A stretch of DNA of 64,000 nucleotides, from contig NC_052350.1 in the NCBI RefSeq assembly GCF_009727055.1, positions 42,184,296 through 42,248,295 on the forward strand. The letters run 5' to 3'. The stretch is from Benincasa hispida (taxonomy: Eukaryota; Streptophyta; Magnoliopsida; Cucurbitales; Cucurbitaceae). The translations under genes and the position numbers were made by a program. Positions 1 to 11,959 of this stretch are shown piece by piece. Position 1 is the first letter of the stretch. Every line of letters begins with the position of its first letter. A model generated the notes under the pieces. It had not been told where the DNA came from and made no database searches. It saw nothing but the letters and a program-made list of their open reading frames with translations.

Positions 1-1422
1 CTCCTTCTGGGTCAACTGAGTTAATGGGGCAGTTATGTGAGAGAAATCCTTCACGAACCGTCTATAGTAGCCTGCTAACCCCAGAAAACTGCGCACCTCA
101 CTGACCGTGGTTGGACGAGCCCAACCCGTAACTGCCTCCACCTTTGCAGGATCCACTGAGACACCTTTCTTGGATACCACATGCCCTAGAAAGGATACCT
201 GTTTCAACCAAAATTCACATTTAGAAAACGTAGCATATAGCTTATTGACCCTCAATGTCTCTAAAACTCTCCACAAATGCTCCCCATGCTCGGCCTCTGT
301 CTTGGAATAAATCAAAATATCATCAATAAAAACAATCACGAAGGTGTCGAGGAATTCCTTGAACACTCTATTCATCAGATCCATGAACACTGCTGGTGCA
401 TTCGTTAGGCCGAATGACATCACTATGAACTCATAATGTCCATACCTCGAATGAAAGGCTGTCTTGGATATGTCACTATCCTTTATCCTCAGCTGGTGGT
501 ACCCTGACCAGAGGTCAATCTTAGAGAATACCGTAGCTCCCTGTAACTGGTCAAACAAATCATCGATCTTGGGAAGGGGATATTTGTTCTTGACGGTCAC
601 CTTGTTCAACTATCTGTAGTCAATGCACAGACGTAACGATCCATCCTTCTTTTTCACAAACAAAACAGGTGCACCCCATGGTGACACACTAGGGTGAATG
701 AAACCCTTGTCCAACAACTCCTGCAATTGAACCTTCAGTTCCTTCAACTCTGCTGGGGCCATCCTGTACGGGGCCATCGAAATAGGGGTTGTGCCTGGCT
801 CCAATTCAATGGCAAAATCTATCTCCCGCTGCGGGGGAAATCCGGGAAGGTCTTTTAGAAACACATCTGGAAAATCCCTCACTACTGGCTCTGAAGTCAA
901 GGTAACTTCATTATCCCTGGTGTCTACCACACTGGCCATAAAGCCCCAGGCTCCTTGGTCAAATAGCCTACTGGCCTTCAATGTGGATATCACCTTGAGT
1001 AGGACTACGGTCCCAACCCCTTTAAACTTAAAACTGGCTCCTGTAGGAGGCTTAAAGATAACCTCCTTACGAGAGTAATCTATGCTGGCATGGTTAGTAA
1101 CTAACCAATCCATGCCTAATATAACATCAAAATCACGCATATCTAAAATTATCATGGTTACATCTAATGCGTGGTTGGCTACCTCTACCTGACATGTCTT
1201 TATCTTTTCTGTAGCTAACATGATCTCTCCCGATGGAGTGGAAATAGACAAAGAAAATGGCAATGGTTCTGAGTCTCACATGGCGTGCCTCACAAATATA
1301 ACAGATATAAATGAGTGTGAAGAACCAGAGTCAAATAAAACAAAAGCATGGTGTCCCAAAATGGGAAGTGTACCTGTCACTATGGTGCCTGACTTCTCGG
1401 CCTCACGCCGAGTAGTAGAAAA
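1..1422 (-). pseudogene. Ty3/gypsy pol: protease and N-terminal reverse transcriptase, two nonsense codons
   Basis: The minus strand encodes an aspartic protease with a DSGSSHSF active-site motif near 1330, then the protease-RT linker, then reverse transcriptase running off the window edge. The RT catalytic box FIDD lies at 319-330, and the conserved [15 protein letters not shown] region ends at 613. Two in-frame stops break the frame. One is TGA at 1276-1278, just after the protease core. The other is TAG at 610-612, where the family has a glutamine codon, so a single C-to-T change explains it. The copy is therefore not functional as it stands. RNase H and integrase would lie to the left, outside the window. 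Confidence 0.88.
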
Positions 1423-1582
1423 CACCTTTCCCTACTGTTGCTGGCAGTTCGAGCCTCCCTGGAACGATCCTACGGGCTGGCTCCTGTGCTCAGGCGCATT
1501 CCTCCTTGGGCATCTATCTGCCATATGTCCCTTCTGGCTTACACGGACACACATTCCCAGAGCCGGCTATAAACAACGTTCC

Positions 1583-2606
1583 CTAGTGTTGCTTTACCGC
1601 ATGTGGTGCATATCGGTCTATCCTCCCTGCCTTCCTAGCCTGGACTTGTAGTTCCCACTGACGTGGAACATGCACTGTGTTCTGACCCCTCTGCTGATAT
1701 TCAAGAGTCCTCATGCTCAGCCTTTCTTTTCTACCCTGCGGAGGTCCCAATCCCAAGTGACCTCCTGTATTTCTCTCCCCCTGGGAGTCGGCATCAATCC
1801 TCACAGCGGCTCGCAATACCGTAGTATAAGTCTGGAGATCCAAGGCATGCACTATCCCTCGCAACCCGCCCTCACCTGGATAATCTCTCGGTCCTCACTC
1901 TGCCTCGGTGGCCACTAGCTCAGGAGCAAACTGAGACAGCTTATACGAATTCTTGCTCGTACTCCCTCCACTGACATTAACACCCTACTTCAGGTTTAAG
2001 AATTCTGCCTGCTTATTGTATCGGGTATTGGCCGAAAAGTACTTCTCATAAAAACGTTCCTTGAACTGTTCCCAAGTTGCAAGGTCACCTCCAATATCGA
2101 TCATCTTTTCTGCCGAACGCCACCAGATTGTCGCGTTACCAGTCAGCATGAAGATTGCGCATTGCAGTTTGTGCTCTTCCAGGCACCTCATAAAACGGAA
2201 AATTGTCTCAATGGATGACAACCACAGTTCTGTCTTGGGGGGGTCTCCAACGATCCATCAAAGGGCGAGGTCATACTTCCGGAAATCCCTTAAATGCTTG
2301 GCCTCGAGAGACAAGCTCCTGTGTATCCTTGTCTTGCGGATGGGTCTGTTCGTAACGGCTCGGGTGGCACTGGTTCCTCCTGAGCCTGAGTCTGGGTAGG
2401 TTGTCCTGCATTCGTGCTACAGATCAGTTCCTGCAGCTTCCCCATCAGAACGGTTGCAATAGCTTCACTAATTCGGGCTTCCATTGCCTTTTCATCCACT
2501 TGAGCCGTAGGCGGAATTGGTGCCGTCGGAGCAGTTTGATTACTCCCCTCTCTCTCTACTGGTATTTCTTCTCTAATGTTTTCCTTGTTCTATGTCTAGG
2601 TGCCAT
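1583..2606 (-). pseudogene. Ty3/gypsy gag (capsid and degenerate zinc knuckle)
   Basis: The reading starts at an ATG whose complement is at 2604-2606, about 200 bases downstream (in element sense) of the primer site. Segment 2499-2290 is the acidic N-terminal part. Segment 2221-1985 carries a retrotransposon gag core with an IWWRSAE...WEQFKERFYEKYF pattern. Segment 1864-1583 is the basic C-terminal part with a cysteine-rich remnant (CTTCGK) of the zinc knuckle. A stop lies about 16 codons after the ATG, and frame changes separate the blocks, so this is a decayed gag. Confidence 0.75.
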
Positions 2607-2806
2607 GTCCTGTCATAATTCGTACGTTAGCTAACTATTTCTGGGTCTTCTCTCAGACATCATGTGTTTAAAACACATAAATCACTGTCCTCATATACAC
2701 ATGGAAACTTTCGTTAGTAGACGTACCTGGCGATGACGAGGAATTCGTTACTGGCCATACGGACTACTAGATTACATAGTAAGTCAGTCTACAGAACCCA
2801 AAACAT

Positions 2807-2820
2807 GGACTCTGATACCA
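2807..2820 (-). other. Primer-binding site of TE1 (tRNA-iMet type)
   Basis: On the minus strand the sequence reads TGGTATCAGAGTCC directly after the LTR. This is complementary to the 3' end of initiator methionine tRNA, the usual primer of this retroelement group. It fixes the LTR boundary at about 2822/2823. Confidence 0.85.
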
Positions 2821-2822
2821 AC

Positions 2823-4990
2823 TATAACGACCCGACCCCCCTAGGACTAGGTAAGACCATTACTAAAATAAATGCATGCAAAAATTTAAAACGATACTCA
2901 GTTATTTGAAATAAACGCTAATTAAAAAACAAGAGAAGTTCAAAAGACATTTATTAAATGCAATTGTTAAAAACAATACTAGGGTATCCATAAATCATAA
3001 AGTTAATAAGTGCATATGAAAACAATTATTAATAATAAGTTTCAAACATCAAACTATAACAATTAAGGAAACACGAAAAGAACTCTAAATCTCATGATGT
3101 GGAAGCATAAAAACAGTGCCAGTTGGCTCGATCATGAATTCCGCTGCGCCATCGCTGGTGCATCTCTACCCTTACCTGAAACATCAACATAAGAAAGAAT
3201 GAGTATAAAATACTCGGTAAGTAACCCACCACTGGGGTCAGGCTAGGCATCTATGTCCTCTAGATACCCACATATGTCACATAAATACATGTAAACTATA
3301 AGAGACTGAGTCCTATCCTATTGTAGTTAAGGATGCCCACAAAACTGGTGAACCCAAAGGAAACACAAACTGGTGAATCCTGAAGGAAACACAAACTGGT
3401 GAGCATCTAACTAATCAATGAGGATATTCACACAGTCTTAACATACTAAGATTCAACATTGTATGGTTCTAAAGCATACATAAAAATCCTTATACCATGG
3501 CTGCATCACATACCCATAATTCTTAACAACATATTATACATCATCCATGTATAACTTATATCATAAGGCCACAACATACAAGTATGCCTCAACGCCAGCA
3601 GGTATACATCGACATATAAAAAACACATACTATCACACACTAACGATCAAGCACTTAGGTATGTATATAAACGAATCAAAATTTGTGCCAGAATATACTT
3701 TGATTCAAGTCATACTATCAAACAACATGCTAACAGTTATCCATAACATCAACTTATCATGCTAGCATACAACTAGAGCCTGGCCGCCTGGCGGTTCCAG
3801 TGATAAGATTACTTACCTTAATCGAAAATCCACAGTAAACTCAAACAATCAAACAGTGGCTGCGGCTTGAAGAAACGACCCTACCATATGAATACAACCA
3901 TTAAGTTTCAGTCCAAAAAAATAATTGTGACAACTCAGATTCAAAACCACAATACCCAATAGCTTACCCAAGGAACTTGGTTAACAACCACTCCAAAATC
4001 TCCTTCCAACATATATTTTAACTCCCTAAAGGACGACAACTTGGAACCTTAAGGATACAAGGGTTAAGTCAAACCTAGCTTAGAAATCAGAGCGTGCCCA
4101 CAAACCAACATAAGGACTATAATCCTTACTAAAACTCTTGTCGAACGATCTTGACCCGCTGGACAGCCACTTCAAAAGTTTCCTCGATTCGAAACTAAGG
4201 CCAAAATAATTCGAATAAGTTAACCTTCATTCCAACTTAATAGGGCCCAAACTTCCACCCAACTTCACAAAAGGGTTACCTAAAACTACCAGATTCAGCG
4301 AACCCAAAGGTGACAATGGTGGTAGACGGCGAACGGAGGGCGACGGACGCGTAGATCCGGTGGCTGGGCTCCGACCTGGGCGAAAACGGCACAGAGCGGT
4401 GGTCCAAAACGGGAGTGGCGGTAGTCCGGCTCGTGCGGTGAAAGGAGGCGCGAACGAGCAGCATGGTTTGACCGGTGGGATCTGGTCAGCCGAAACCCGC
4501 GAGCGGCGAGCAACGCAGATGGAGGGAGGTCGACGGCTGGGCGACTGGTGCAGTGGTGCAACCGGTTTGAAAGCAGACGTGCAGCGCTTCGATGTCGACA
4601 AAAGACGGTCGGTTGAGGTGCACGGCAACTTGGGTGCGACAAGGAAAAGAAATCGGGGGGGGGGGGGGGGGGTTATAAAAAGTAATAAAATAATAATAAT
4701 AATAATAATAAAAGGAAAATAAGTAAACTTTAATTAAATTTTTTTCCTTAACCCACTTTATACTATTTAATTCCTATCTTTTTTCCAAAAATAATTAATT
4801 CCTGCCATAACCTTTTTTCCAAATTGAAAAAAAAAATTGAATAAATTCCACGACAACACTTAAATCCTCGCATTTATACTTTAAATTCAGAATTCCAAAC
4901 ATGTCCTTCAACTAAGGATAATTACTGAAAAGGGAAAAGTTTTACATTATTAATAAATAAATAAATAAATAAAAAGTGTGGGATGTTACA
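2823..4990 (-). repeat. 5' LTR of TE1 (about 2.17 kb)
   Basis: In element sense it starts TGTAACATCCCACAC at 4990 and ends ...GTCGTTATA next to the primer-binding site, so the terminal CA appears mutated. Inside are a homopolymer of about 18 G near 4655-4672, a (TAA)n run at about 4690-4712, an (AAAT)n run near 4952-4971, and a GC-rich block at 4320-4640 that is open in several frames. No coding similarity was recognised in that block. Confidence 0.82.
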
Positions 4991-7685
4991 TGTCCATTTC
5001 CCAAATCTCATGGTCATAATATGAGGTAATGGACAGAAGGATCCAGATAGACTTCAACATGGCAACAAATGAGAAAGTCTCCTCATAGTCGACTCCCTCA
5101 ACTTGGGTATAACCCTTTGCCACAAGTTTAGCCTTAAAGGTTTGCATCTTATCAACACCCCATTTTCTCTTGTAGATCCATTTGTAACCTATAGATTTTC
5201 CCCATCAGGTTGATCTACAAGATCCCAAACTGAATTGAAGTACATAGACTCCATTTTGAGATCCATAGCTTTGATCCACTCATCTTTGTCAACATCCTCC
5301 ATTTCCTTCTTGTAAGACAATGGACCCTCAACATTTTCATCAGTTACCATAGTTAGGATTTATGTTAAACCCATATAACGGACAAACAGGTTTAAAACCC
5401 TCCCACTACGTCAAGGTTCCCTCAAAATTTTAGGTGGATTTAACCTACTAGATGAATCAACTTCAACAACTCTAGTTGAGGTATTGGGTTCTTTGACAAC
5501 TCTTGTTGAAGGTTCAGTAGCTTTCTTGGAAAGTTCATTCAACAAAATTTCACTGCAGGGCTTATGCTCCCTTATGTGGTCCTCCTCTAGAACTGTAGCG
5601 TTTATCGACACAAACACTTTATTTTCTTTAGGATCGTAGAAGTACCTCTCGTTCCTTTAAGGTAGCTTATGAATAAACACAATTTTGAACGAGGTTCTAA
5701 TTTCTTAGAATTTTCCTCAAGCACATGTTCTGGGCAACCCTAGATCCTGAAATGTCGTAAATTACCTTTACGACCATCCCATAATTTCAAAAGTGTTCTC
5801 GTAATACTCTTGGATGAAATACAATTTAAAATATAAGTTGCAGTTTGTACTGCATACCCAAAACGAGTCAGGCAAGGAAGCATAACTCATCATAGACTAA
5901 ACCATGTCCAATAGGGTTCGATTTCTCATTTCTGATACACCATTCTGCTGAGGTGTACCAGGTGCTGAGAGTTGGAATATAATTCCATGTTCTATCAAAT
6001 AGTTCGGAACTCTTTTAACTTTTCAAAAGCTTCAGATTTCTGTTTCATTAAATAAACATACTCATATCTTGAATAATTATCAGTAAAAGTGATAAAATAT
6101 TCAAACCCTCCTTTTTCCTTAACATTCATCGGACCATAGAGGTCTGAATGTACAAGCTTTAAGGGTTCTTTGGCTCTTTGACCTTTTCCAGTAAAAGATC
6201 TTTTAGTCATTTTGCCTTCAAGGCATGACTCACACACAGGTAAAGAATTTTCATCTAACTCGCTTAGAAGTTCATTCTTAACCAATTTCTCAATCATATT
6301 AAGATTGATGTGTCCTAACCTTAGATGCCAAAGACAGGCATTTTTTTTAGGAGAAATTTTAAGTCTTTTATTTTGAGTTACCACAGTTTTAAACATTTTA
6401 GTGTTAATGAAGGCTTTAATTGCTAACGGTTTTAACACGTATAAATTATCTTCCAGATTAGTAGAACAAATATTGATATCATCTTTGTAAATAAATGCTT
6501 TATTTACATTAAAGGAAATAATATATTTATGTTTCAATAAATACTTTACAGAAATTATGTTCCTCTTTAATTCAGGAACACCAAATATATTTTCTAACAA
6601 AATATATATATTCTGTAAAGTAAGTTGGTGTCCTCCCAATGTCACAGCTGAGGCGACATGTCTAGTTTCAAATGCATTGTCATTTTCCTAGCTTCCAGTT
6701 GCCGCCAGGAACTAATTCCATGAGATGAAGAACAAACATAGTTAGTGGCGCCTGAATCAATTATCCAGATTGAATCATCATTCTCCACTAAACAAGTCTC
6801 CAATACAAGTAAATCAGATTGACCTTGCTTGACCTTCTTCTTTTCTTCCAAGTATTTGTGACAATTTTTCTTCTAATGTCTTTCATGGTCACAATGGGAA
6901 CAGATTCCCTTTGCAGCCTTGGCGTTCTTGCCCTTCGGGCAGCAGTTGGTGGGTTAGCTTTCCCCTTTCCACCTTTCTTCTTCATCCATTTTTTGGTGTC
7001 GGAAGAAGAAGGTACAAACTTAGTCCTAGAGGTTGAACTTCTGTAGAAATTCTTGAAGGATGAAGCAACATTTGCCTCACCCTTTTGTTCCTTGGATTTA
7101 TAAAGAATTGAAATGTCTGAAGCTCATTGAGCAAAGTAGTCAAGTTGTAGTCAATCCTGCTCATAACAACATTGTTACGGAACTGTAGAAAACTTTCAAT
7201 AAAGATTCTAAGATGAAGCTAAGCTGACTGGCCTCATGGATGACAGACCCATTCATCTCTACCACGTTGAAGTGGACCATCATGTTGAGAACATGTTCTT
7301 GAACAGATGCCCTTTCTTGCATACAGGCATTGAATATATGTTTTAGAGTATCATGCCTGAGTTGTGTGGACGGTTGTCCAAACATCCTCTGTAGGGACTC
7401 CATGATCTCAGGAGCAGTGATCATGGGCTCACGCTTCTTGGCCAAGACTTCAGAAAAGCTTGCCAAGATATATGCTCGAGCCTTTTCATTTGCCCTTATC
7501 TAACGCTCGTATGCCTCTCGAACATTTCAAGTGGTATTTTGAGTAGGAATAGGAGGACAATCCTTCATAAGGACAAAATGAAGGTCAATGATGACTACTA
7601 TTGTGTTGATTTTATTTTTCCATGTTGTATAATTTTTTCTGGTAAGTTTGTCGACATTAAGTAAGTTTAGTGTCGTAGAAGTCAT
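4991..7685 (-). pseudogene. Ty1/copia gag-pol of TE2, frameshifted, integrase core deleted
   Basis: The minus-strand gag ATG is at 7685-7683, and the gag capsid core is readable at 7466-7161. A zinc-knuckle region near 6880 has a stop inside it, and the protease has an intact DSGA motif (about 6750). The next block (6645-5995) is the GAG-pre-integrase zinc region (HLRLGHIN...CESCLEGK) and the start of the integrase core with its first aspartate (LVHSDLYGPM). Near 6005-6010 the frame jumps from ...KEF to NYLIEHGI: compared with TE8, about 29 codons containing the second catalytic aspartate are missing. The glutamate-bearing PQQNGVSE segment follows at about 5950. The linker to RT is readable to 4991. 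The copy cannot make a working integrase. Confidence 0.88.
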
Positions 7686-10020
7686 GATGTAATTTGTTGA
7701 AACCATACAGTTTATTTATATTAGTAATCTATGCATTAACCCATTTTCAAAAACCAATCAAATTTAGAAAAATAATCTAATGCACCCTAAGTTACATCTA
7801 TTTTGCAATGGTGTTTCAGTGAGACAGGATAAAAATCACCGTAGGGTGATCAAGTGCCCCTTTATTAAAAGAGACTATCTCAACCAATAGGCAGAAACTC
7901 CTTGTTACTGTAACTATCAATCACCATTATTCGATCCAAAAATTGTTCAACTCGCTTAACATTTTCTTGTAAATGTAACCTCTCATTTTAGATTCTAGAG
8001 TTCTGCTCTAATGAGCCAATCATAGGGAAAAATCGATTGGGACAAAAACTAAAGTAACCTTATCCATTTCTGGAGTTTGAAGTAAAGAATCATGCAAATG
8101 CCATCCGTAGGGGGATGCAAGCAAAGACACCTCGAGGCCAAACATGAAACTTTACTACAAACTAATGAGAGAGACCGTGAGATGTGTTGACACACGTCCC
8201 GCTCCCACTTACTATAAACACTCTTTCCATTCACCTTGATATTGACCTATATAAACACCATTTGTAGAGGGACACAAGCAAAGGTGCCTCGAGGCCAAGT
8301 ATAGATCTCACGCTGTGAATTTTTAAAGAGAAACGTGAAAAGGTAAAATGAAGTATCATATACCTCATTTTCCTCATGAGTGTTTTACCTAGGGTTATTT
8401 AACTTAGGAAAATAAGACTACTCATTTTAACTAAGTGATTGTTTAATTTGCCCAAAAGTAACACTTACTTTGGATGGTTAAATAATTTTGATTAATGTTT
8501 ATTAAACATTTTAATAAACCTCAATCAACCATTGCATGCTTGTAACAAATCTATCTAATTCACCTTTCCAAGTAAGTTCCCAGGTAGGGGTGTTATGTTT
8601 TCGTCAACTTAAATACTCCAGCCTAGACAGAACTAGTCTTAGAATCCTTATAGATACGTTTGCTATAAATTTGATCTTTTAATTAAGAATTAATTTAATC
8701 CTATTAAACTGATTAAAAGATTAAACTTAATTTCTAATCTTATTAGAAAAGTGATTTTAGGTCTATGTGAATCATATTTTAAAATTATTTTTTAAAAATA
8801 ATTTTAACTTAAGGTTTGCATGCAATTCTGAATTATTGATTTTAATTTCTAATTTTATTTAATTATAACATTTATAAAATAAATGAAATAAATTAAAATC
8901 ATACAATTGCATTCATTGACACATTTAGTAAAATTATAACAATTATAAATTATCTAAGATAGTGTCATGCTTCATGCAATTTCATTCCATTACTAACCAT
9001 ATATAACACTTCTATAATTAAAGTAATGATATAATTAAGAACATATATCCATACATACATTCAACTATATATTATAACACTTATAATATAAATGATGCAT
9101 GACTATGTTATTAATGTATGCAAACATATACTATAACACTTCATATTATATGATGCATGAGCATGCTATAAAATTAAATCATGCAACTATATATTATACA
9201 TTTATAATATAAATGATGCATGAATAATGCATAACCTATGGTGGGATTTTTTCTATGTGGCATAAATTATGACATATATGAAATTTAAAATAAATCCTAT
9301 ATCAAATGCAAAATTTAAAAATAATTATTGGATCAGGATTGGACTCCTAAACAATTAATTAAATTATATAACATTTATATTAATTTAATTAATAAAAAAT
9401 AACTATATATTTCAAAATTAATGGTCAATCGGTTCAAAACAAGCGAACTGAGTCTTGAATCGCACGAACCGGACCGCCAAGCACCCGAACTGGCCACAAA
9501 TCGCTCGAACCAACCGAACCGAACACGAACCAACCGAGCTACGAACCGAACCGAGGGCGAACCGATTTATTCTTTCCATCTGGCAGCATTGCAACGCTAT
9601 GACCAAGCATTGCAATGCTATAGATAGGACACTTCATTCCCCTAATTGCAACGTTGCAACGCTAGGGCATAATGTTGCAACACGTATAGTAGCCATTGTA
9701 CAGTTGCGATCTCCTTCGATTCTCCTCCGCCTTTTGCCTCGTCTTCTCCATAAATCCACTGGAACAATCATAAATGACTCAATACAGACCAAATACAGAC
9801 TTTATAACATAAATTATTCCTAAAACACGGGCCCTTATAAATCATATTTGCAAAAAAATAAAGGTTGTAAAACAAGAGACCAATCCTGTAACACATCCAA
9901 AATTGTAAACCAAACATTCCATTCATTCATCAAATATGAATTAAATACAAAATGCAAAAACCCGCAAGAATATATCAAATTAACTCTGAGAATCTGAAAA
10001 AATTGGGACCAAAAACCCTA
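7686..10020 (-). other. Long untranslated leader of TE2 between primer site and gag
   Basis: This 2.3-kb stretch without a gene lies between the gag ATG and the primer-binding site, and TE8 has a matching leader (38315-40632). It contains two related blocks of about 65 bases (near 8098-8165 and 8257-8330) that share a CTCGAGGCCAA core. A run of CGAACC-type hexamers lies at 9425-9560, and near-palindromic GCATTGCAACGCT motifs lie at 9583-9700. Open frames at 9418-9823 exist on both strands and track the CGAACC repeats; I do not regard them as genes. Confidence 0.7.
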
Positions 10021-10031
10021 CTTTGATACCA
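10021..10031 (-). other. Primer-binding site of TE2
   Basis: The minus strand reads TGGTATCAAAG two bases inside the LTR edge. It matches the tRNA-iMet-complementary site of copia elements except for one change (G to A in CAGAG). Confidence 0.75.
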
Positions 10032-10033
10032 AT

Positions 10034-11949
10034 TGAAGGAACCGGTGAAGGTTCAATGCGAAAGTGAGAATTGGTCCTAAATCCGCATTTTTACGAAACA
10101 TTCAATCTTACAGAATAATACAGAAAAATTATGCATTATCAACCATTACAACATGCCCTTAGAAATTGAGAAAAGGAGATTAAGAAAAAATATTAACCCT
10201 TGAAGATCCGATCTTCTTCGTGTATCATCTTCTCTAAAAAAATCACGTACTGCAACGTACTAGAAACCCTAATTGGTCACCACCAATCAGAACCTCATGT
10301 ATTCTCTGGGATGAGAATCCAATGAGTTATGTGGGCTCTTGGTATTTTGGGGGAGAGAGAAATTGATAGAGAGGAAAGATTGAAAGGGAAACAGAGAGGA
10401 GATTTGTTCTTGTAGAGATCAAAGAGCTTCTGTAAAAACTTCGTGAAGAATAAGCCTAGCCACCATCTCACTCCAACCCACTTTCATGAAAAGAGGGAGA
10501 GAGAGTTACAACTCCCTCCCATATTATTTTTTTAAAAAAAATTAATATAAAAAATATTATATATATATTTATATCGTAACTACCTTATCATATAATATAT
10601 ATTAAACTATATGTTATATCAAATATAACACATAACCCCCATAGTTTAATACTGTATCAAATATAATATAACATATAGTCAAATTCTCATTTAATGGTAT
10701 TTAATCTAAATCATATTATATTAAATTCAATTATATGAATCAAATTCACATAATAATAATTGATCATATTCAAATATTTATTATTTCCTTTTAAATAAAC
10801 TTTATTTTATAATGTATCAAATATATTAAGTATTATATCATATATATTAAATTAAATTATATAATTAATTTAATCCCTGTTGAGCTATAGAGGGGACTTC
10901 ATGGACTTGTAGATTGAAGCTTCAATGGTACTTGAATAATTAATTAAACTCCTTTAATTAAATTATTCAACATCCATTAACTATCGACACTCCACTAAAG
11001 ACTGATAGTTGCACTCTTTGCATTACAGATATATTTCTGTGTCCATTGGATATAACCAGTCAACATTGCGATGACCCTTCACAAATTGCTCGTAAGTATA
11101 ACTAAGTCAAAATTACCATTTTGCTTCTATTGTTACATCTAACTTTTTAAATACCACCAATCCCTCTAATGAACAATAAGTCACAGTCTAACTATGACCA
11201 AACCCCTCTTGGGCCAAGAGAGGGTGTGGTGCCACATTGTTCAAGCCTTGGAATCAGCTCTTAAGGGAGCAATTTATCTACTTACCCCGTAATTAGGGAA
11301 TGAGCGAATTTTGTCTTGTGTAACTGTGTTCTCAGCTCCCCAATCAGAAAAATCCTTAAAATGGTAGGCTTATTGAGTTGACAATATGGCCACTCTCACC
11401 CAGATAAATCAAAGAACCGCCTTCATAGGCAGGAATTCACAACTCACTCAGGATTCAGGTCATGTCACCTATGGTCATCCTGGTGAAATATAAGTTTCTA
11501 CTATTAACGGTGTTATATAACGAGACTATTCATTTCGTAGTTCTATTTTATACAAAACATTTATATAGAACACCCTACATGAACAATCAGGATCAGATCA
11601 TTTGTAGCACTTTACAACAATTGTAACATTTACAAAGCGAGTTATATTTGTAGAGTCACCAAGATAAGGTACCCAGCCTTATCCATCTACTATAAAAATT
11701 TAAGTTATCACTTAAACACGATCCACCTGTATGTCTCTACATACATGTTTAAGCTACAGAAGATAACCTTGGATGTTAGTTTATTGGTTTATGGGTTTAA
11801 TGCTACTAAATGTCAAATAATTGGTTTGTGGGTTTAATGCTACTAAATGTCAAATAAAACATCTTATATTTTATTAAATAAATAAAATATTTGTACAACA
11901 CAACTAAAAATTATAAGACCCTATGAGATTTAGGGCATCGACCCCAACA
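10034..11949 (-). repeat. 5' LTR of TE2 (1916 bp)
   Basis: In element sense it begins TGTTGGGGTCGATGCCC at 11949 and ends ...GGTTCCTTCA at 10034, followed by the primer site. The layout matches the solo LTR TE9 (35897-37768) and the partial LTRs of TE8. TE3 pol sequence abuts the outer end. Confidence 0.88.
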
Positions 11950-11959
11950 AAAAGAAGAT

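Larger units (their letters stand above)
1..4990 (-). mobile_element. TE1: Ty3/gypsy LTR retrotransposon, 3' part outside window
   Basis: Read on the minus strand the order is LTR (4990-2823), primer-binding site, gag, protease, reverse transcriptase, and the element continues past base 1. The gag-protease-RT order with an FIDD reverse transcriptase box identifies Ty3/gypsy. It interrupts the Ty1 element TE2: sequence from 4991 onward matches the RT region of the related element TE8 (around 33736-33790), so TE1 inserted there. The long LTR and tRNA-iMet-type primer site would fit a Tekay/Del-like chromovirus, but the integrase and chromodomain are not visible, so lineage is a guess. The second flank lies outside the window, so no target duplication can be read. 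Confidence 0.9.
4991..11949 (-). mobile_element. TE2: Ty1/copia LTR retrotransposon, 3' end removed by TE1 insertion
   Basis: On the minus strand the order is 5' LTR (11949-10034), primer site, a 2.3-kb leader, gag (start 7685), protease, integrase and the beginning of RT, cut at 4991 by TE1. The same family recurs as TE8 (31651-41331) and as the solo LTR TE9. The protease-integrase-RT order is diagnostic of Ty1/copia. TE2 itself is inserted in the RT region of TE3: TE3 pol-like sequence begins directly after the LTR at 11950. Confidence 0.9.

Noticed and set aside
4227..4722. Overlapping open frames on both strands in a GC-rich block
   Set aside because: They lie inside the TE1 LTR, are open in several frames because of composition, and show no recognisable domain.
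9418..9823. Open frames of 65-122 codons on both strands
   Set aside because: They follow the CGAACC hexamer repeats in the TE2 leader; the peptides are repeat artefacts (NRTNR-type).
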